DNA of 64,000 nt from Chitinophagaceae bacterium (GCA_016710165.1 JADJLJ010000001.1:1054001-1118000), one strand, 5' to 3'. Shown: positions 1-8,802, numbered from the stretch's first letter. The notes: generated by a model from the sequence alone, not told the origin. Made by a program: numbers and translations.

Positions 1-295
1 CAGATAAACCTGTCAGCGGTTGAAACCAGTGGGTAAAGTGAGTAACCCCTTTGCTTTCTGCCCATGCCCGGATGCCATTGGCGATCTGTGAACCCATGTT
101 GCGGTCAATTTTTTTACCGCCCCGGGTTGATGCAACCAGGCTTTTGTAGGCTTCATCACTCAGGTACTTACGGGCCACCAGCAGGGTGAACACATTCTCA
201 TTGAAGATCTCAGTGATCTTGCCCGGGCTCTCCACAACTACTTTGGGGAGGCCTTTACCAAGATTGTCTAACGCTTTAAAACGTAAAGATTCCAT
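1..295 (-). CDS. glnN: Glutamine synthetase type III, N-terminal fragment
   Basis: The reverse strand encodes about 98 residues from an ATG at 295 and runs off the left edge of the window. The translation begins MESLRFKALDNL and contains the stretch THWFQPLTG, which is diagnostic for the N-terminal domain of the large type III glutamine synthetases (about 730 residues) common in Bacteroidota. The enzyme makes glutamine from glutamate, ammonia and ATP in the cytoplasm. The catalytic beta-barrel lies outside the window, so activity cannot be judged. The start is supported by the AT-rich non-coding region at 296-407 behind it. The family assignment is confident; the symbol follows usual use for type III enzymes. 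Confidence 0.9.
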   Translation of the reverse strand, partial: MESLRFKALDNLGKGLPKVVVESPGKITEIFNENVFTLLVARKYLSDEAYKSLVASTRGGKKIDRNMGSQIANGIRAWAESKGVTHFTHWFQPLTGLS

Positions 296-407
296 ACATT
301 TTTTGATTTTAAGTCACAAAAAAACATTAAATCTTTCTATAAAACAATATTTTTTAAAATAAATTGTAAAAAATAGGGGTAACCTGGTTAAAAAAATTAA
401 TATTATT

Positions 408-1664
408 TTAATTTTTAAACTTTACCCTATCCCAGGCAATTGAACAGAGTAATGGGGTGATCATAAAGGGAAGATAGAGGCTCCGGTAGCGCACAATGGA
501 GCCCAGGTTGGGTACGATATAGCCGATGAGCAGAAAGAGGGAGAAGCAGAAACTAAGGGCAAAAAGCAGAAAAGGAGTATTGATATCATTGAGGTCCCTT
601 CTTCGGAAAAAAAGGAATAACAGGAAGGTTGCCTGGTAAATAAAAAGTTCGATATTCAAAGCTAGCAGCGACTTTACCGGAAGCTCCCATAAATAAGGCC
701 TCAGCAAAACATGATTGAGAGCCTGGGGCGCATTGGCGGCAAAGCTTTTGAAATGAGGATCAAGTTTGGTAAGCTCAATCTGGGTATCCGATGGGCCGAG
801 ATCTAAATACTCCGCCTGCCGCTGGGTGATCAGTTCAAGCGGTTTTATTCGGGGGAAAACGGAACTGATATTAAAGAGCAGCAACCCGGTTACCAGGTAA
901 ACGGCAGCAAAGGTAATGGCAGTATTCCATTTATATTTTGAACAAAGAACCCAGGCGATCAATGCCGGGACCAGGGCGATGAAGATAAAATGCCTGATCA
1001 GAAAAAGCAGGACCAGGGTGATACTTATTAAAAGGATCCGTTTTACACCAGCCTTATTCTCCCCAAGCGATCGGTGGATCGTATAGATCAAAACAGCAAG
1101 CAGCAGGAATACCAGGCCATCTTTATGGATCCCCGATGAAAAATACATGGCAGAAGGCAAAAGAAAGCAACCGGTGATGACCAGCCATTGCCGGCCCGGA
1201 TAAATTTTCATGAACAGTTTATACAGCGCCACATGGCCGAAGAACACGAGGAAATTAAAGAACAGGCTGTTGATATAATAATCGCCCCGGCTGAAGATAT
1301 TGAATACAGAGACCAGTTTGATGAGGATATTACCCCGCAGGTCGTTCCAGAAGGAATTAAAAGAACTGAACATGCCTCCGTAGCCGCCGGGGTAATCCGA
1401 AGTAAAAATATTGCTGAAGTACTTTGCCGGATCCGTGAGTAAAAGCCGGTACTCATTCCATGCCTCCCGGTTAATGTCCCAGTAATCATTGCCGCTGCCG
1501 TAAAAATGGAGTGAAAGCCAGCCAATGGCAATTCCGGCAACGATCTTAAAAAGAAAAAGTCCGAGTATTACCTTACGGTCGATGCCCGACTTCTTTATGG
1601 CCGGGATCCGCAGCAGCAACCAGCTTAACGCAACCAGGTAAACAGCAAATAACAGGTAATTCAA
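408..1664 (-). CDS. Polytopic membrane protein of unknown function
   Basis: This 418-residue protein has about ten hydrophobic segments starting at residue 2, with a larger loop at about residues 55-115. The overall look resembles polysaccharide-polymerase or GT39-like membrane proteins of envelope biogenesis, but I see no diagnostic motif and do not assign a reaction. The start is a TTG at 1664; no in-frame ATG lies near the N-terminus, while an out-of-frame ATG sits just upstream, so the true start is uncertain. It is divergent from purL. The neighbouring hldD (heptose synthesis) makes an envelope glycan role plausible, but this is inference only. Confidence 0.7.
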   Translation of the reverse strand: MNYLLFAVYLVALSWLLLRIPAIKKSGIDRKVILGLFLFKIVAGIAIGWLSLHFYGSGNDYWDINREAWNEYRLLLTDPAKYFSNIFTSDYPGGYGGMFSSFNSFWNDLRGNILIKLVSVFNIFSRGDYYINSLFFNFLVFFGHVALYKLFMKIYPGRQWLVITGCFLLPSAMYFSSGIHKDGLVFLLLAVLIYTIHRSLGENKAGVKRILLISITLVLLFLIRHFIFIALVPALIAWVLCSKYKWNTAITFAAVYLVTGLLLFNISSVFPRIKPLELITQRQAEYLDLGPSDTQIELTKLDPHFKSFAANAPQALNHVLLRPYLWELPVKSLLALNIELFIYQATFLLFLFFRRRDLNDINTPFLLFALSFCFSLFLLIGYIVPNLGSIVRYRSLYLPFMITPLLCSIAWDRVKFKN

Positions 1665-1737
1665 TGCGGTGCATTTTGGTGTGGGAAGATAGTTAAAATA
1701 TTTGCTTTGCGGGTCAGGATAAAAGGCAGGCAGTTGT

Positions 1738-1745
1738 TACCTTTG
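1738..1745 (+). promoter_or_regulatory. Bacteroidota -7 box upstream of purL
   Basis: TACCTTTG fits the Bacteroidota -7 consensus TAnnTTTG and lies 28 bases upstream of the purL ATG. No convincing -33 TTTG was found at the usual distance. Confidence 0.6.
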
Positions 1746-1773
1746 CGTTTTCACCCAGTTCCTCATCAGATTT

Positions 1774-4026
1774 ATGGAAATAACAGTAAAAACAGCCGAA
1801 CAACTAAGACTGACAGCAGAAGAATTTGAACTCATAAAACAAAAGCTCGGACGCACGCCCAACTTTAATGAACTCTGTTGCTTCAGTGCCATGTGGAGCG
1901 AACACTGCAGTTATAAGAATTCCATCAAGTGGTTAAAGACACTGCCCCGGGAAGGGAAAAAAATGCTGGTAAAGGCCGGCGAAGAAAATGCCGGGTTGAT
2001 GGATATCGGCGACGGCTATGGCGTAGTTTTTAAAATTGAATCACACAATCACCCATCTGCTATTGAACCCTTCCAGGGCGCTGCAACGGGCGTGGGCGGC
2101 ATCAATAGAGATATTTTCACCATGGGGGCCCGGCCCATCGCTTCGTTGAATTCTTTGCGCTTTGGAAAACTGACCGAAGCAAAGACACAGCATTTGCTGG
2201 CGGGCGTGGTGCATGGCATTGGCCATTATGGAAATTGCTTTGGCGTACCAACTGTTGGCGGTGAGGTTTATTTTGAAGAATGTTATCATACCAATCCATT
2301 GGTGAATGCCATGAGTGTTGGTATCTTAAAGAATGGCGGAACCGTTTCTGCCACTTCCGGTAATGTAAAAGGCAACCCGGTTTTTTTTGTTGGAAGCGCC
2401 ACGGGTAAAGATGGCATTGGCGGGGCAAGCTTTGCCTCGGCTGATATTACGGCAGACAGTGCAGAAGACCTGCCTGCCGTTCAGGTTGGAGACCCCTTCC
2501 AGGAAAAAAAACTATTAGAGGCCTGCCTGGAAGTGATACAAACAGGTGCCGTGGTAGGCATGCAGGATATGGGCGCTGCCGGGATCATCTGCTCCACTTC
2601 TGAAATGAGTGCAAAGGGAGAAGCCGGAATGCGGATTGATCTCGATAAGGTTCCGACAAGACAAAAAGATATGAAGGCATGGGAACTGCTTTTAAGCGAA
2701 AGCCAGGAGCGTATGTTACTCGTTGCAGAAAAAGGAAAAGAAAAACTGGTACTGGATGTTTTTAAAAAGTGGGACCTCCCCTGCAGTGAGATCGGTGAAG
2801 TAACAACCGATGGCATGCTTCAGTTTTACATGCATGGAAATCTGGAAGCGGAATTACCGGCTTACGAACTGGTGCTTGGCGGCGGCGCCCCGCAAAATTC
2901 AAGAGATTATACCGAGCCGAAGTATTTTGAAAAGATAAAAGCATTCAATGCAAATAGCATTGCCATACCAACAGACCTGAAAGCCGTTGCAGAGCAGCTG
3001 ATTCAGATTCCCAACATTGCCAGCAAACGCTGGGTATATGTTCAGTACGACAGCATGGTGGGTACCGGCAATGCCAGTACCAATGCACCAAGCGACGCCG
3101 CCATTGTTATTGCAAAACCAACCAAAAAAGCGCTGGCACTAACTACAGATTGCAACAGCCGCTATGTTTTTGCCGATCCGTATAAAGGCGCCATGATCGC
3201 GGTGGCAGAAGCCGCCAGGAATATCGTTTGCAGCGGCGGACAACCATTGGGCGTGACCAACTGCCTCAACTTTGGAAATCCTTTCGACCCCGAAGTGTAT
3301 TACCAGTTCGTTCATGCCATCAAAGGCATGGGTGAGGCCTGCGTGAAATTTGATACCCCGGTAACAGGGGGCAATGTAAGTTTTTACAACCAGGGACCGG
3401 ATGGGGCGGTATACCCTACCCCTACCATTGGCATGGTGGGATTATTAGAAAGCCCGGATGATAAGATGACCATGGATTTCAAGCAGGAAGATGACGAGAT
3501 CTATTTAGTAGGTACCCAACGCAACGACATCAACTCATCGGAATATTTACACAAGATACATGGCGTGGAATATTCCCCGGCTCCTTATTTTAACCTGGCA
3601 GAAGAATTTGACGTGCAGAACGAGGTTAAAAAAATGATCCATAAAAAACTCATCAGTTCGGCACACGATATCAGTGAAGGCGGTTTATTTATTTCCCTGA
3701 TCGAAAGTTGTTTCAACCGGAATTTGGGGTTCTCCACACCCCTCTCCATTGGAGAGGGACTGGGGGTGAGGCCAGATGCTTTCTGGTTTGGCGAAAGCCA
3801 GAGCCGGGTGGTGGTTTCTGTTTCGAAAGAGAACAGGAATGATTTTAACATGCTGCTGGAGAAAATGGAAATGACGGTTACCTATCTTGGGAAAGTAACA
3901 TCGGGCCAAATCAGTATCAACGGCGAGGATTGGGGAACGGTGAATGAATGGAAGAACAAGTATGAGAATGCCATTGCCAATTTACTGGCGGGACATGAGA
4001 GCGAACATGCATTAACGGCGTTATAA
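1774..4026 (+). CDS. purL: Phosphoribosylformylglycinamidine synthase subunit PurL
   Basis: PurL converts FGAR, ATP and glutamine-derived ammonia to FGAM, step four of purine synthesis. At 750 residues it is the small, stand-alone form that works with separate PurQ and PurS; neither is in this window. The N-terminal half carries the active-site stretch FKIESHNHPSAIEPFQGAAT (near residue 88), and the C-terminal half contains a second AIRS-like module ending in FWFGESQSRVVV. Between NLGF and PDAFWFGES (residues about 654-666) is an extra in-frame segment, STPLSIGEGLGVR, encoded by a palindromic repeat; homologues would be expected to join these two blocks with a shorter loop. hldD follows after 9 bases, so the two are probably co-transcribed. 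Confidence 0.97.
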   Translation: MEITVKTAEQLRLTAEEFELIKQKLGRTPNFNELCCFSAMWSEHCSYKNSIKWLKTLPREGKKMLVKAGEENAGLMDIGDGYGVVFKIESHNHPSAIEPFQGAATGVGGINRDIFTMGARPIASLNSLRFGKLTEAKTQHLLAGVVHGIGHYGNCFGVPTVGGEVYFEECYHTNPLVNAMSVGILKNGGTVSATSGNVKGNPVFFVGSATGKDGIGGASFASADITADSAEDLPAVQVGDPFQEKKLLEACLEVIQTGAVVGMQDMGAAGIICSTSEMSAKGEAGMRIDLDKVPTRQKDMKAWELLLSESQERMLLVAEKGKEKLVLDVFKKWDLPCSEIGEVTTDGMLQFYMHGNLEAELPAYELVLGGGAPQNSRDYTEPKYFEKIKAFNANSIAIPTDLKAVAEQLIQIPNIASKRWVYVQYDSMVGTGNASTNAPSDAAIVIAKPTKKALALTTDCNSRYVFADPYKGAMIAVAEAARNIVCSGGQPLGVTNCLNFGNPFDPEVYYQFVHAIKGMGEACVKFDTPVTGGNVSFYNQGPDGAVYPTPTIGMVGLLESPDDKMTMDFKQEDDEIYLVGTQRNDINSSEYLHKIHGVEYSPAPYFNLAEEFDVQNEVKKMIHKKLISSAHDISEGGLFISLIESCFNRNLGFSTPLSIGEGLGVRPDAFWFGESQSRVVVSVSKENRNDFNMLLEKMEMTVTYLGKVTSGQISINGEDWGTVNEWKNKYENAIANLLAGHESEHALTAL
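3736..3771 (+). repeat. Palindromic REP-like element inside purL
   Basis: The DNA contains a hairpin with stem CCCTCTCC (3740-3747) and GGAGAGGG (3751-3758) around the loop ATT, followed by a G-rich arm CTGGGGGTGAGG. It is read in frame as TPLSIGEGLGVR. From general knowledge, such CCCTCTCC/GGAGAGGG palindromes with a GGGGTGAGG arm are dispersed repeats in Bacteroidota; copy number here cannot be seen from one window. Confidence 0.75.
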
Positions 4027-4035
4027 AATCTATCA

Positions 4036-5124
4036 ATGAGTTTAGAAAAGAATCAGAATAAATCAGGGTCGTTAAAAGCCCCTCCTTCGAAGGGGTTTGG
4101 GGAGACTATAGTAGTCACCGGCGCCGCCGGCTTCATCGGGAGCTGCATGGTCAGTTACCTGAACCAGCAGGGATATGAGAACCTGATCCTGGTAGATGAA
4201 TTTGATGATGAAGCAAAAGAACTGAACCTGCTGCACAAAAAATACCTGGTGAGGGTGGAGCGGGAAGATTTTTTTGAATGGGTGCAGAAGGAAAAGCCGG
4301 CCGTTGCATTTGTCTTTCACCTGGGCGCCCGCACCGATACCACCGAATTTGATTATTCCATACACCAGCACCTGAACGTGGAGTATTCCCAGAAAATCTG
4401 GAACTGGTGCACGACGAATAATATTCCGCTGGTATATGCTTCCTCTGCTGCTACATATGGCGAAGGCGAACTGGGTTATGATGACAACCATGAGATCATT
4501 GAGCAGCTTCGCCCGCTGAATCCGTATGGCATTTCCAAGAACGAATTCGACAAATGGGTGCTGCACCAGGAATGCCATCCCCCCTTCTGGGCCGGGTTGA
4601 AATTCTTTAATGTATACGGCCCCAATGAATACCACAAGGCAAGAATGGCCAGCGTGATCTTCCACTCCTTTAACCAGATAAAACAGAACAGCAAGGTAAA
4701 ACTCTTCCGTTCACATAAAGAAGGCTACGAGGACGGCGAACAACTGCGTGACTTTATTTATGTGAAGGATGTGATCGCTGTTTGTTACTGGCTTATGGAA
4801 GAAAGCATGAATCGTCAGGCGTCAGCCGTGAGTTCCTCACTCACGACTCACCACTCACGACTCACTTCTGCTATCTACAATTTAGGCACAGGCAAAGCCA
4901 GGACTTTCAACGACCTGGTTAAAGCCACTTTTGCAGGGCTGGATATGCAACCACAGATCGAATACATCGACATGCCCGAAGACATACGGGATAAATACCA
5001 GTACTTCACCGAAGCAACGATGGATAAATTAAAAACTGCCGGTTATACGAACGGATTTTATTCGCTGGAGAAAGGGGTGGATGATTATGTAAGGAACTAC
5101 CTGGCGAAGAATGAGTTTTATTAG
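4036..5124 (+). CDS. hldD: ADP-L-glycero-D-manno-heptose 6-epimerase
   Basis: HldD is an NAD(P)-dependent extended short-chain dehydrogenase that epimerises ADP-heptose for the lipopolysaccharide core. The Rossmann motif GAAGFIG is at about residue 31, the Tyr-Lys-type active site is in NPYGISKNEFDKW, and KFFNVYGPNEYHK and YNLGTGKA are typical of HldD. Two segments look foreign to the family. The first 25 or so residues, including KAPPSKGFGE, are encoded by a palindromic repeat (4076-4104) and precede the usual beginning IVVTGAAGFIG. Residues about 259-277, RQASAVSSSLTTHHSRLT, come from a word repeat (4811-4866) between WLMEESMN and AIYNLGTG. Only the ATG at 4036 can start the frame, because the expected native start position reads ATA. 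The gene probably shares a transcript with purL. Confidence 0.93.
   Translation: MSLEKNQNKSGSLKAPPSKGFGETIVVTGAAGFIGSCMVSYLNQQGYENLILVDEFDDEAKELNLLHKKYLVRVEREDFFEWVQKEKPAVAFVFHLGARTDTTEFDYSIHQHLNVEYSQKIWNWCTTNNIPLVYASSAATYGEGELGYDDNHEIIEQLRPLNPYGISKNEFDKWVLHQECHPPFWAGLKFFNVYGPNEYHKARMASVIFHSFNQIKQNSKVKLFRSHKEGYEDGEQLRDFIYVKDVIAVCYWLMEESMNRQASAVSSSLTTHHSRLTSAIYNLGTGKARTFNDLVKATFAGLDMQPQIEYIDMPEDIRDKYQYFTEATMDKLKTAGYTNGFYSLEKGVDDYVRNYLAKNEFY
4076..4104 (+). repeat. Palindromic element forming the hldD N-terminus
   Basis: The segment includes the perfect palindrome CCTTCGAAGG (4084-4093) within CCCCTCCTTCGAAGGGG and a TTTGGGGAGA arm, the same architecture as the element in purL. It is translated as APPSKGFGE just before the conserved Rossmann strand of HldD. 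Confidence 0.65.
4811..4866 (+). repeat. Direct and inverted word repeat inside hldD
   Basis: The 12-mer CTCACGACTCAC occurs at 4840-4851 and again at 4854-4865, and CGTGAG at 4827-4832 is inverted to CTCACG at 4840. The tract is low in complexity, unlike the flanking coding DNA, and adds roughly 19 residues in frame. Confidence 0.7.
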
Positions 5125-5131
5125 AGCCGGG

Positions 5132-6274
5132 TTAATATGCTTCTCCCGTTTCCATGTCTACCTGGTAATACTTAAGTTCCATTTTATACACTGATTTTTT
5201 TTCGCCGGTATTGGCGGCATAATTCAATGCAGACGATTTTAAAAAAACATGTTTGCTCTTCCTGGTCAATCCTTTGATGCCAAAGAAATAAAATGTATTC
5301 TCCCTGCGTACCAGTTTTGAATATTTATCCCCCGAATTGATGAAAATATCTGTGCCATCACAAAATCCCCAAACAGTCCTGCTGGGATATTCCGAATTCC
5401 CGTCTTTTACATACAGGATATCACCCATTTTACTCTCCCGGAGTTCATATTCCCTTATGGATGGGGAATTTGCTTTAAACTCTTCAAAATCTTTATAAAC
5501 TCCTTTATTTAACACAACAGACTTCAATATCGGTACTTCAGTCTTCTTTGAATACTCCCGGTATATCTCATTAAATGATAATTTTCTTCTTTTTGCAATG
5601 ATCTCCCCAGGATTAATGTCAGCCAGCTTAACCAACGATTTCTTTAAGGTTGAAGTAATAAATGAACCGGCGTTGTCAACAAACCGAAGCCCTTCGTAAT
5701 CATTCAATCTGTCTTTATACGTAAAGATTGAGTCGATCCTGTATAGCGGGTAAAAAATACTGTCTCTTTCCAGGTAAAATTCAAGTTTACAAAGTACGCC
5801 GGCATCCCATTCATTCGTGAGCGGAGTGGTCTTATCATCGTCAAACCCGGTCTTATCTGCCTCGGGAGACAGCCAGAGTTTTTTTACTACGATCAACAGA
5901 TTATTCTTTACCGAATCATTTTTCCGGCATTGCAGGTATGCACTTATCCATTCGGCAAAACCGTCTTTTAAGGTAGGTGAACAATAATAGATCTTTGACC
6001 AGCTATCATAGCCTTTTTTACCAGCCTCCCCTGGTTTTATTCCATGCTTAAATGCCTCGCTCCTTTTGATATAATAATACCCTACCGCACCTGAATCGTC
6101 CCGGGCATCAATGACATTAACGGAACGGATCTTATCACCTAATGAATTGGGAAGACTCTCTTTAGCAAGATTGATCTCCAGCTTATTATTAAAATCAATC
6201 ATTTTTGCTTCAAACTGGGCAAAAGCCGGAAGAATCGTGAGCAGAACAAGAGTTAGGAATGATACTGTTCGCAT
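5132..6274 (-). CDS. Secreted protein of unknown function
   Basis: This 380-residue protein begins MRTVSFLTLVLLTILPAFAQ, a clear signal peptide with probable cleavage after AFA, so it is exported. The mature part is a mix of charged and aromatic residues with no repeats, no metal or nucleotide motif I recognise, and no further membrane segment. It is convergent with hldD, the stop codons being only 7 bases apart, and divergent from pyrG. I cannot assign a function; its composition resembles other uncharacterised periplasmic or outer-membrane-associated proteins of Bacteroidota. Confidence 0.75.
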   Translation of the reverse strand: MRTVSFLTLVLLTILPAFAQFEAKMIDFNNKLEINLAKESLPNSLGDKIRSVNVIDARDDSGAVGYYYIKRSEAFKHGIKPGEAGKKGYDSWSKIYYCSPTLKDGFAEWISAYLQCRKNDSVKNNLLIVVKKLWLSPEADKTGFDDDKTTPLTNEWDAGVLCKLEFYLERDSIFYPLYRIDSIFTYKDRLNDYEGLRFVDNAGSFITSTLKKSLVKLADINPGEIIAKRRKLSFNEIYREYSKKTEVPILKSVVLNKGVYKDFEEFKANSPSIREYELRESKMGDILYVKDGNSEYPSRTVWGFCDGTDIFINSGDKYSKLVRRENTFYFFGIKGLTRKSKHVFLKSSALNYAANTGEKKSVYKMELKYYQVDMETGEAY

Positions 6275-6377
6275 ACCAGGGTAAAATTTTCTCTAAACTA
6301 TTAATCCTTTTCGTTATGAAACTAAGTTTTTTCCAACAAAATCCCTCCCCAAATTTCCTCCCCCCGAATATTCCACT

Positions 6378-6385
6378 TATCTTTG
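6378..6385 (+). promoter_or_regulatory. -7 box upstream of pyrG
   Basis: TATCTTTG matches TAnnTTTG and lies about 98 bases before the pyrG ATG, implying an unusually long leader compared with other genes here. It sits in the gap divergent from the secreted protein gene. Confidence 0.5.
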
Positions 6386-6483
6386 CATGACCTTCAAGAT
6401 TTTATCCCGAATTTTCCTGGTCATATTTATTAACCGCAGCCTTCATCCCGAAAAATAAGGGAGTGGTTGTAAAATTATTTTTT

Positions 6484-8133
6484 ATGGCTAAGTACATTTT
6501 TGTAACAGGTGGTGTTACTTCTTCATTAGGAAAGGGAATCATTGCTGCCTCCCTGGCAAAACTCTTACAAAGCCGCGGCCTCAAGGTCACCATACAGAAA
6601 TTTGATCCCTACATCAACGTCGACCCCGGCACGCTGAATCCTTATGAACACGGCGAATGCTATGTTACGGACGACGGGGCCGAAACAGACCTTGACCTTG
6701 GCCATTACGAACGTTTTTTAAATACCCCTACATCACAGGCCAATAATGTTACCACCGGCCGCATTTATCAAACGGTGATCAATAAAGAACGGGAAGGCGC
6801 TTATTTGGGAAAGACCGTACAGGTCATTCCGCACATTACGGATGAAATAAAACGCCGGATGCTCCTGCTGGGTTCCGAAGGCAAATACGATATTGTTATA
6901 ACAGAGATCGGCGGCACCGTGGGTGACATCGAAAGCTTACCCTTTGTGGAAGCCGTAAGGCAGATCCAGTGGGAACTGCCGGAGGAGGATTGCGTGGTGG
7001 TTCACCTTACCCTGATCCCCTACCTGAAAGCCGCCAAGGAACTGAAAACAAAACCCACCCAGCACAGCGTTCGTATGCTGAGCCAGGAAGGGGTGCATCC
7101 CAATGTGATCGTTTGCCGTACCGAACACCCGCTGAGCGATGACCTGAAGAAAAAGATCGCCCTGTTCTGCAATGTAAAACCCAATGCGGTGATCGAGGCC
7201 ATGGATGCGGGTACCATTTATGAAGTGCCGCTGAAAATGCTGCAGGAAGGCCTGGACGTGATCGTACTGAAAAAATTACAGATAAACGGCTATGCTGCCC
7301 CGGAACTCACCAAATGGCGTGGCTTCCTGGATAAATTAAAATACCCGCACAGCAAAGTAACCATCGGGCTGATCGGAAAATATATTGAACTGCAGGATGC
7401 GTACAAATCCATCCTGGAATCTTTCATACATGCCGGTGCCATCAATGAATGCAAAGTGCAGATCGTAAATGTGCACAGCGAATTCATTACCGATGAGAAC
7501 GTAAAAGAAAAACTGAAGGACCTGGATGGCCTGCTGGTTGCACCAGGCTTTGGCAACCGGGGTGTGGAAGGAAAGATCATTGCCGTGAAATTTGCCCGCG
7601 AGAACAAGCTGCCCTTCTTTGGTATTTGCCTGGGCATGCAGATGGCCGTGATCGAATACGCCAGAAATGTATTGGGATGGAAAGATGCGCATTCTACCGA
7701 GATGGATACCAAAACCCCTCACCCTGTGATCGACCTGATGGAAGACCAGAAGAAAGTGAGGAATATGGGCGGCACCATGAGGTTGGGTGCATACCCCTGT
7801 GATATCAATAAAGACAGCCTGGCCTATTCCATTTACGGGACCACCCATATCAGCGAAAGGCACCGCCACCGCTGGGAGTTCAACAATAAATACCTGGCCG
7901 ATTTTGAAAAGGCCGGGCTGGTACCCAGCGGAAAGAATCCCGGTACGGGCCTGGTGGAGATCGTGGAATTAAAGGATCATCCGTTCTTTATCGGCGTACA
8001 ATTTCATCCCGAACTGAAAAGCACGGTGGAGAATCCCCAACCCGTTTTTGTCCATTTCATAAAAGCTGCCAAGGCCTTTGCCGAAACCAAAGAGTCGGTG
8101 AAAAACCCATTGCTGCAGAGTGAAATGATATGA
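6484..8133 (+). CDS. pyrG: CTP synthase
   Basis: PyrG aminates UTP to CTP with ATP and glutamine. From the ATG at 6484 the product is 549 residues, beginning MAKYIFVTGGVTSSLGKGI, which holds the nucleotide-binding loop of the N-terminal synthase domain. The C-terminal class I glutamine amidotransferase domain has the nucleophile in FGICLGMQMA and the His/Glu pair in GVQFHPELKS, so both half-reactions look intact. An upstream in-frame start at 6463 adds residues not expected in the family, and the family N-terminus argues for 6484. The stop codon at 8131-8133 directly abuts an inverted word repeat. Confidence 0.97.
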   Translation: MAKYIFVTGGVTSSLGKGIIAASLAKLLQSRGLKVTIQKFDPYINVDPGTLNPYEHGECYVTDDGAETDLDLGHYERFLNTPTSQANNVTTGRIYQTVINKEREGAYLGKTVQVIPHITDEIKRRMLLLGSEGKYDIVITEIGGTVGDIESLPFVEAVRQIQWELPEEDCVVVHLTLIPYLKAAKELKTKPTQHSVRMLSQEGVHPNVIVCRTEHPLSDDLKKKIALFCNVKPNAVIEAMDAGTIYEVPLKMLQEGLDVIVLKKLQINGYAAPELTKWRGFLDKLKYPHSKVTIGLIGKYIELQDAYKSILESFIHAGAINECKVQIVNVHSEFITDENVKEKLKDLDGLLVAPGFGNRGVEGKIIAVKFARENKLPFFGICLGMQMAVIEYARNVLGWKDAHSTEMDTKTPHPVIDLMEDQKKVRNMGGTMRLGAYPCDINKDSLAYSIYGTTHISERHRHRWEFNNKYLADFEKAGLVPSGKNPGTGLVEIVELKDHPFFIGVQFHPELKSTVENPQPVFVHFIKAAKAFAETKESVKNPLLQSEMI

Positions 8134-8206
8134 TGACCACGGACGACTGACCACTGACCACAGTAATGTACTTCGGTTGTCGGTGGTCAGTCATCGGTGG
8201 TTGAAG
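8134..8206 (+). repeat. Imperfect 21-bp inverted repeat between pyrG and trmH
   Basis: The arm at 8136-8156 (ACCACGGACGACTGACC..., 21 bases) matches the reverse complement of 8181-8201 at 18 of 21 positions, with a 24-base loop. Each arm is itself made of repeated GACCACTGACCAC-like words. It begins at the pyrG stop codon and could fold into a large hairpin in the transcript, but there is no T-tract for intrinsic termination. Confidence 0.75.
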
Positions 8207-8227
8207 TAAATTATTGCTGTTATTTGT

Positions 8228-8776
8228 ATGCAAAAACTAAGCATGGCTGAACTCAACCGTAAGTCGGTGGAAGAGTTCAAACGTTCCCGGAAAATTCCTG
8301 TGATCGCTGTATTGGAAAATATCCGAAGCGCCTATAATGTAGGCAGTGTGTTCCGTACGGCCGATGCATTTTTACTGGATGCCATTTACATCACCGGCTA
8401 TACCTGTGTTCCTCCCCATAAAGAAATAAAGAAAACAGCCCTGGGTGCAGAAGAAACGGTTGACTGGAAACATTTTGCCAACGCAACGGAAGCAATAAAA
8501 GATTTACGGGAAGAAGGATATAAAGTGTATGCCGTAGAACAGGCAAAAAACAGCCACATGCTTCAGCAGGTGGATTTTAAAAGCGATGAAAAAATAGCCG
8601 TTATATTTGGCAATGAAGTGACGGGTGTGGAGCAGGATACCATCCTGCAATGCGACGGATGCATTGAGATCCCTCAACTGGGGATGAAACATTCGCTGAA
8701 CATCGCCACCGCAGCCGGCGTGGTGCTGTGGGAGATAATCAGGGGCAGGATCTCACAGGCCTCCGTTGAACATTGA
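8228..8776 (+). CDS. TrmH/SpoU-family RNA 2'-O-methyltransferase
   Basis: This 182-residue SPOUT enzyme would methylate a ribose 2'-OH in tRNA or rRNA using S-adenosylmethionine. Conserved SpoU elements are visible: the N-terminal LENIRSAYNVGSVFRTADAF (Asn and Arg of motif 1), VIFGNEVTGVEQ (motif 2) and IPQLGMKHSLNIATAAGVVLWE (motif 3, with the trefoil-knot cofactor loop). The length fits single-domain TrmH proteins without an RNA-binding extension. The substrate cannot be told from sequence. The C-terminal residues SVEH and the stop codon are encoded by the first unit of the TTGAACATT word repeat, so the last residues may be recently altered. Confidence 0.9.
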   Translation: MQKLSMAELNRKSVEEFKRSRKIPVIAVLENIRSAYNVGSVFRTADAFLLDAIYITGYTCVPPHKEIKKTALGAEETVDWKHFANATEAIKDLREEGYKVYAVEQAKNSHMLQQVDFKSDEKIAVIFGNEVTGVEQDTILQCDGCIEIPQLGMKHSLNIATAAGVVLWEIIRGRISQASVEH

Positions 8777-8802
8777 TCATTGAACATTGTTTATTGAACA
8801 TT
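8766..8802 (+). repeat. TTGAACATT word repeat, three copies
   Basis: TTGAACATT occurs at 8766-8774, 8780-8788 and 8794-8802, an exact 14-base spacing. The first copy overlaps the stop codon of the upstream methyltransferase gene, and the last ends a few bases before the ATG of the first ubiA start-region copy. Confidence 0.85.

Noticed and set aside
1188..1442. 84-codon plus-strand frame inside the 408-1664 gene
   Set aside because: It is an antisense shadow of a membrane-protein gene; no domain or promoter supports it.
4072..4665. 197-codon antisense frame opposite hldD
   Set aside because: It is a shadow of the well-supported hldD reading frame on the other strand; the translation lacks recognisable domains.
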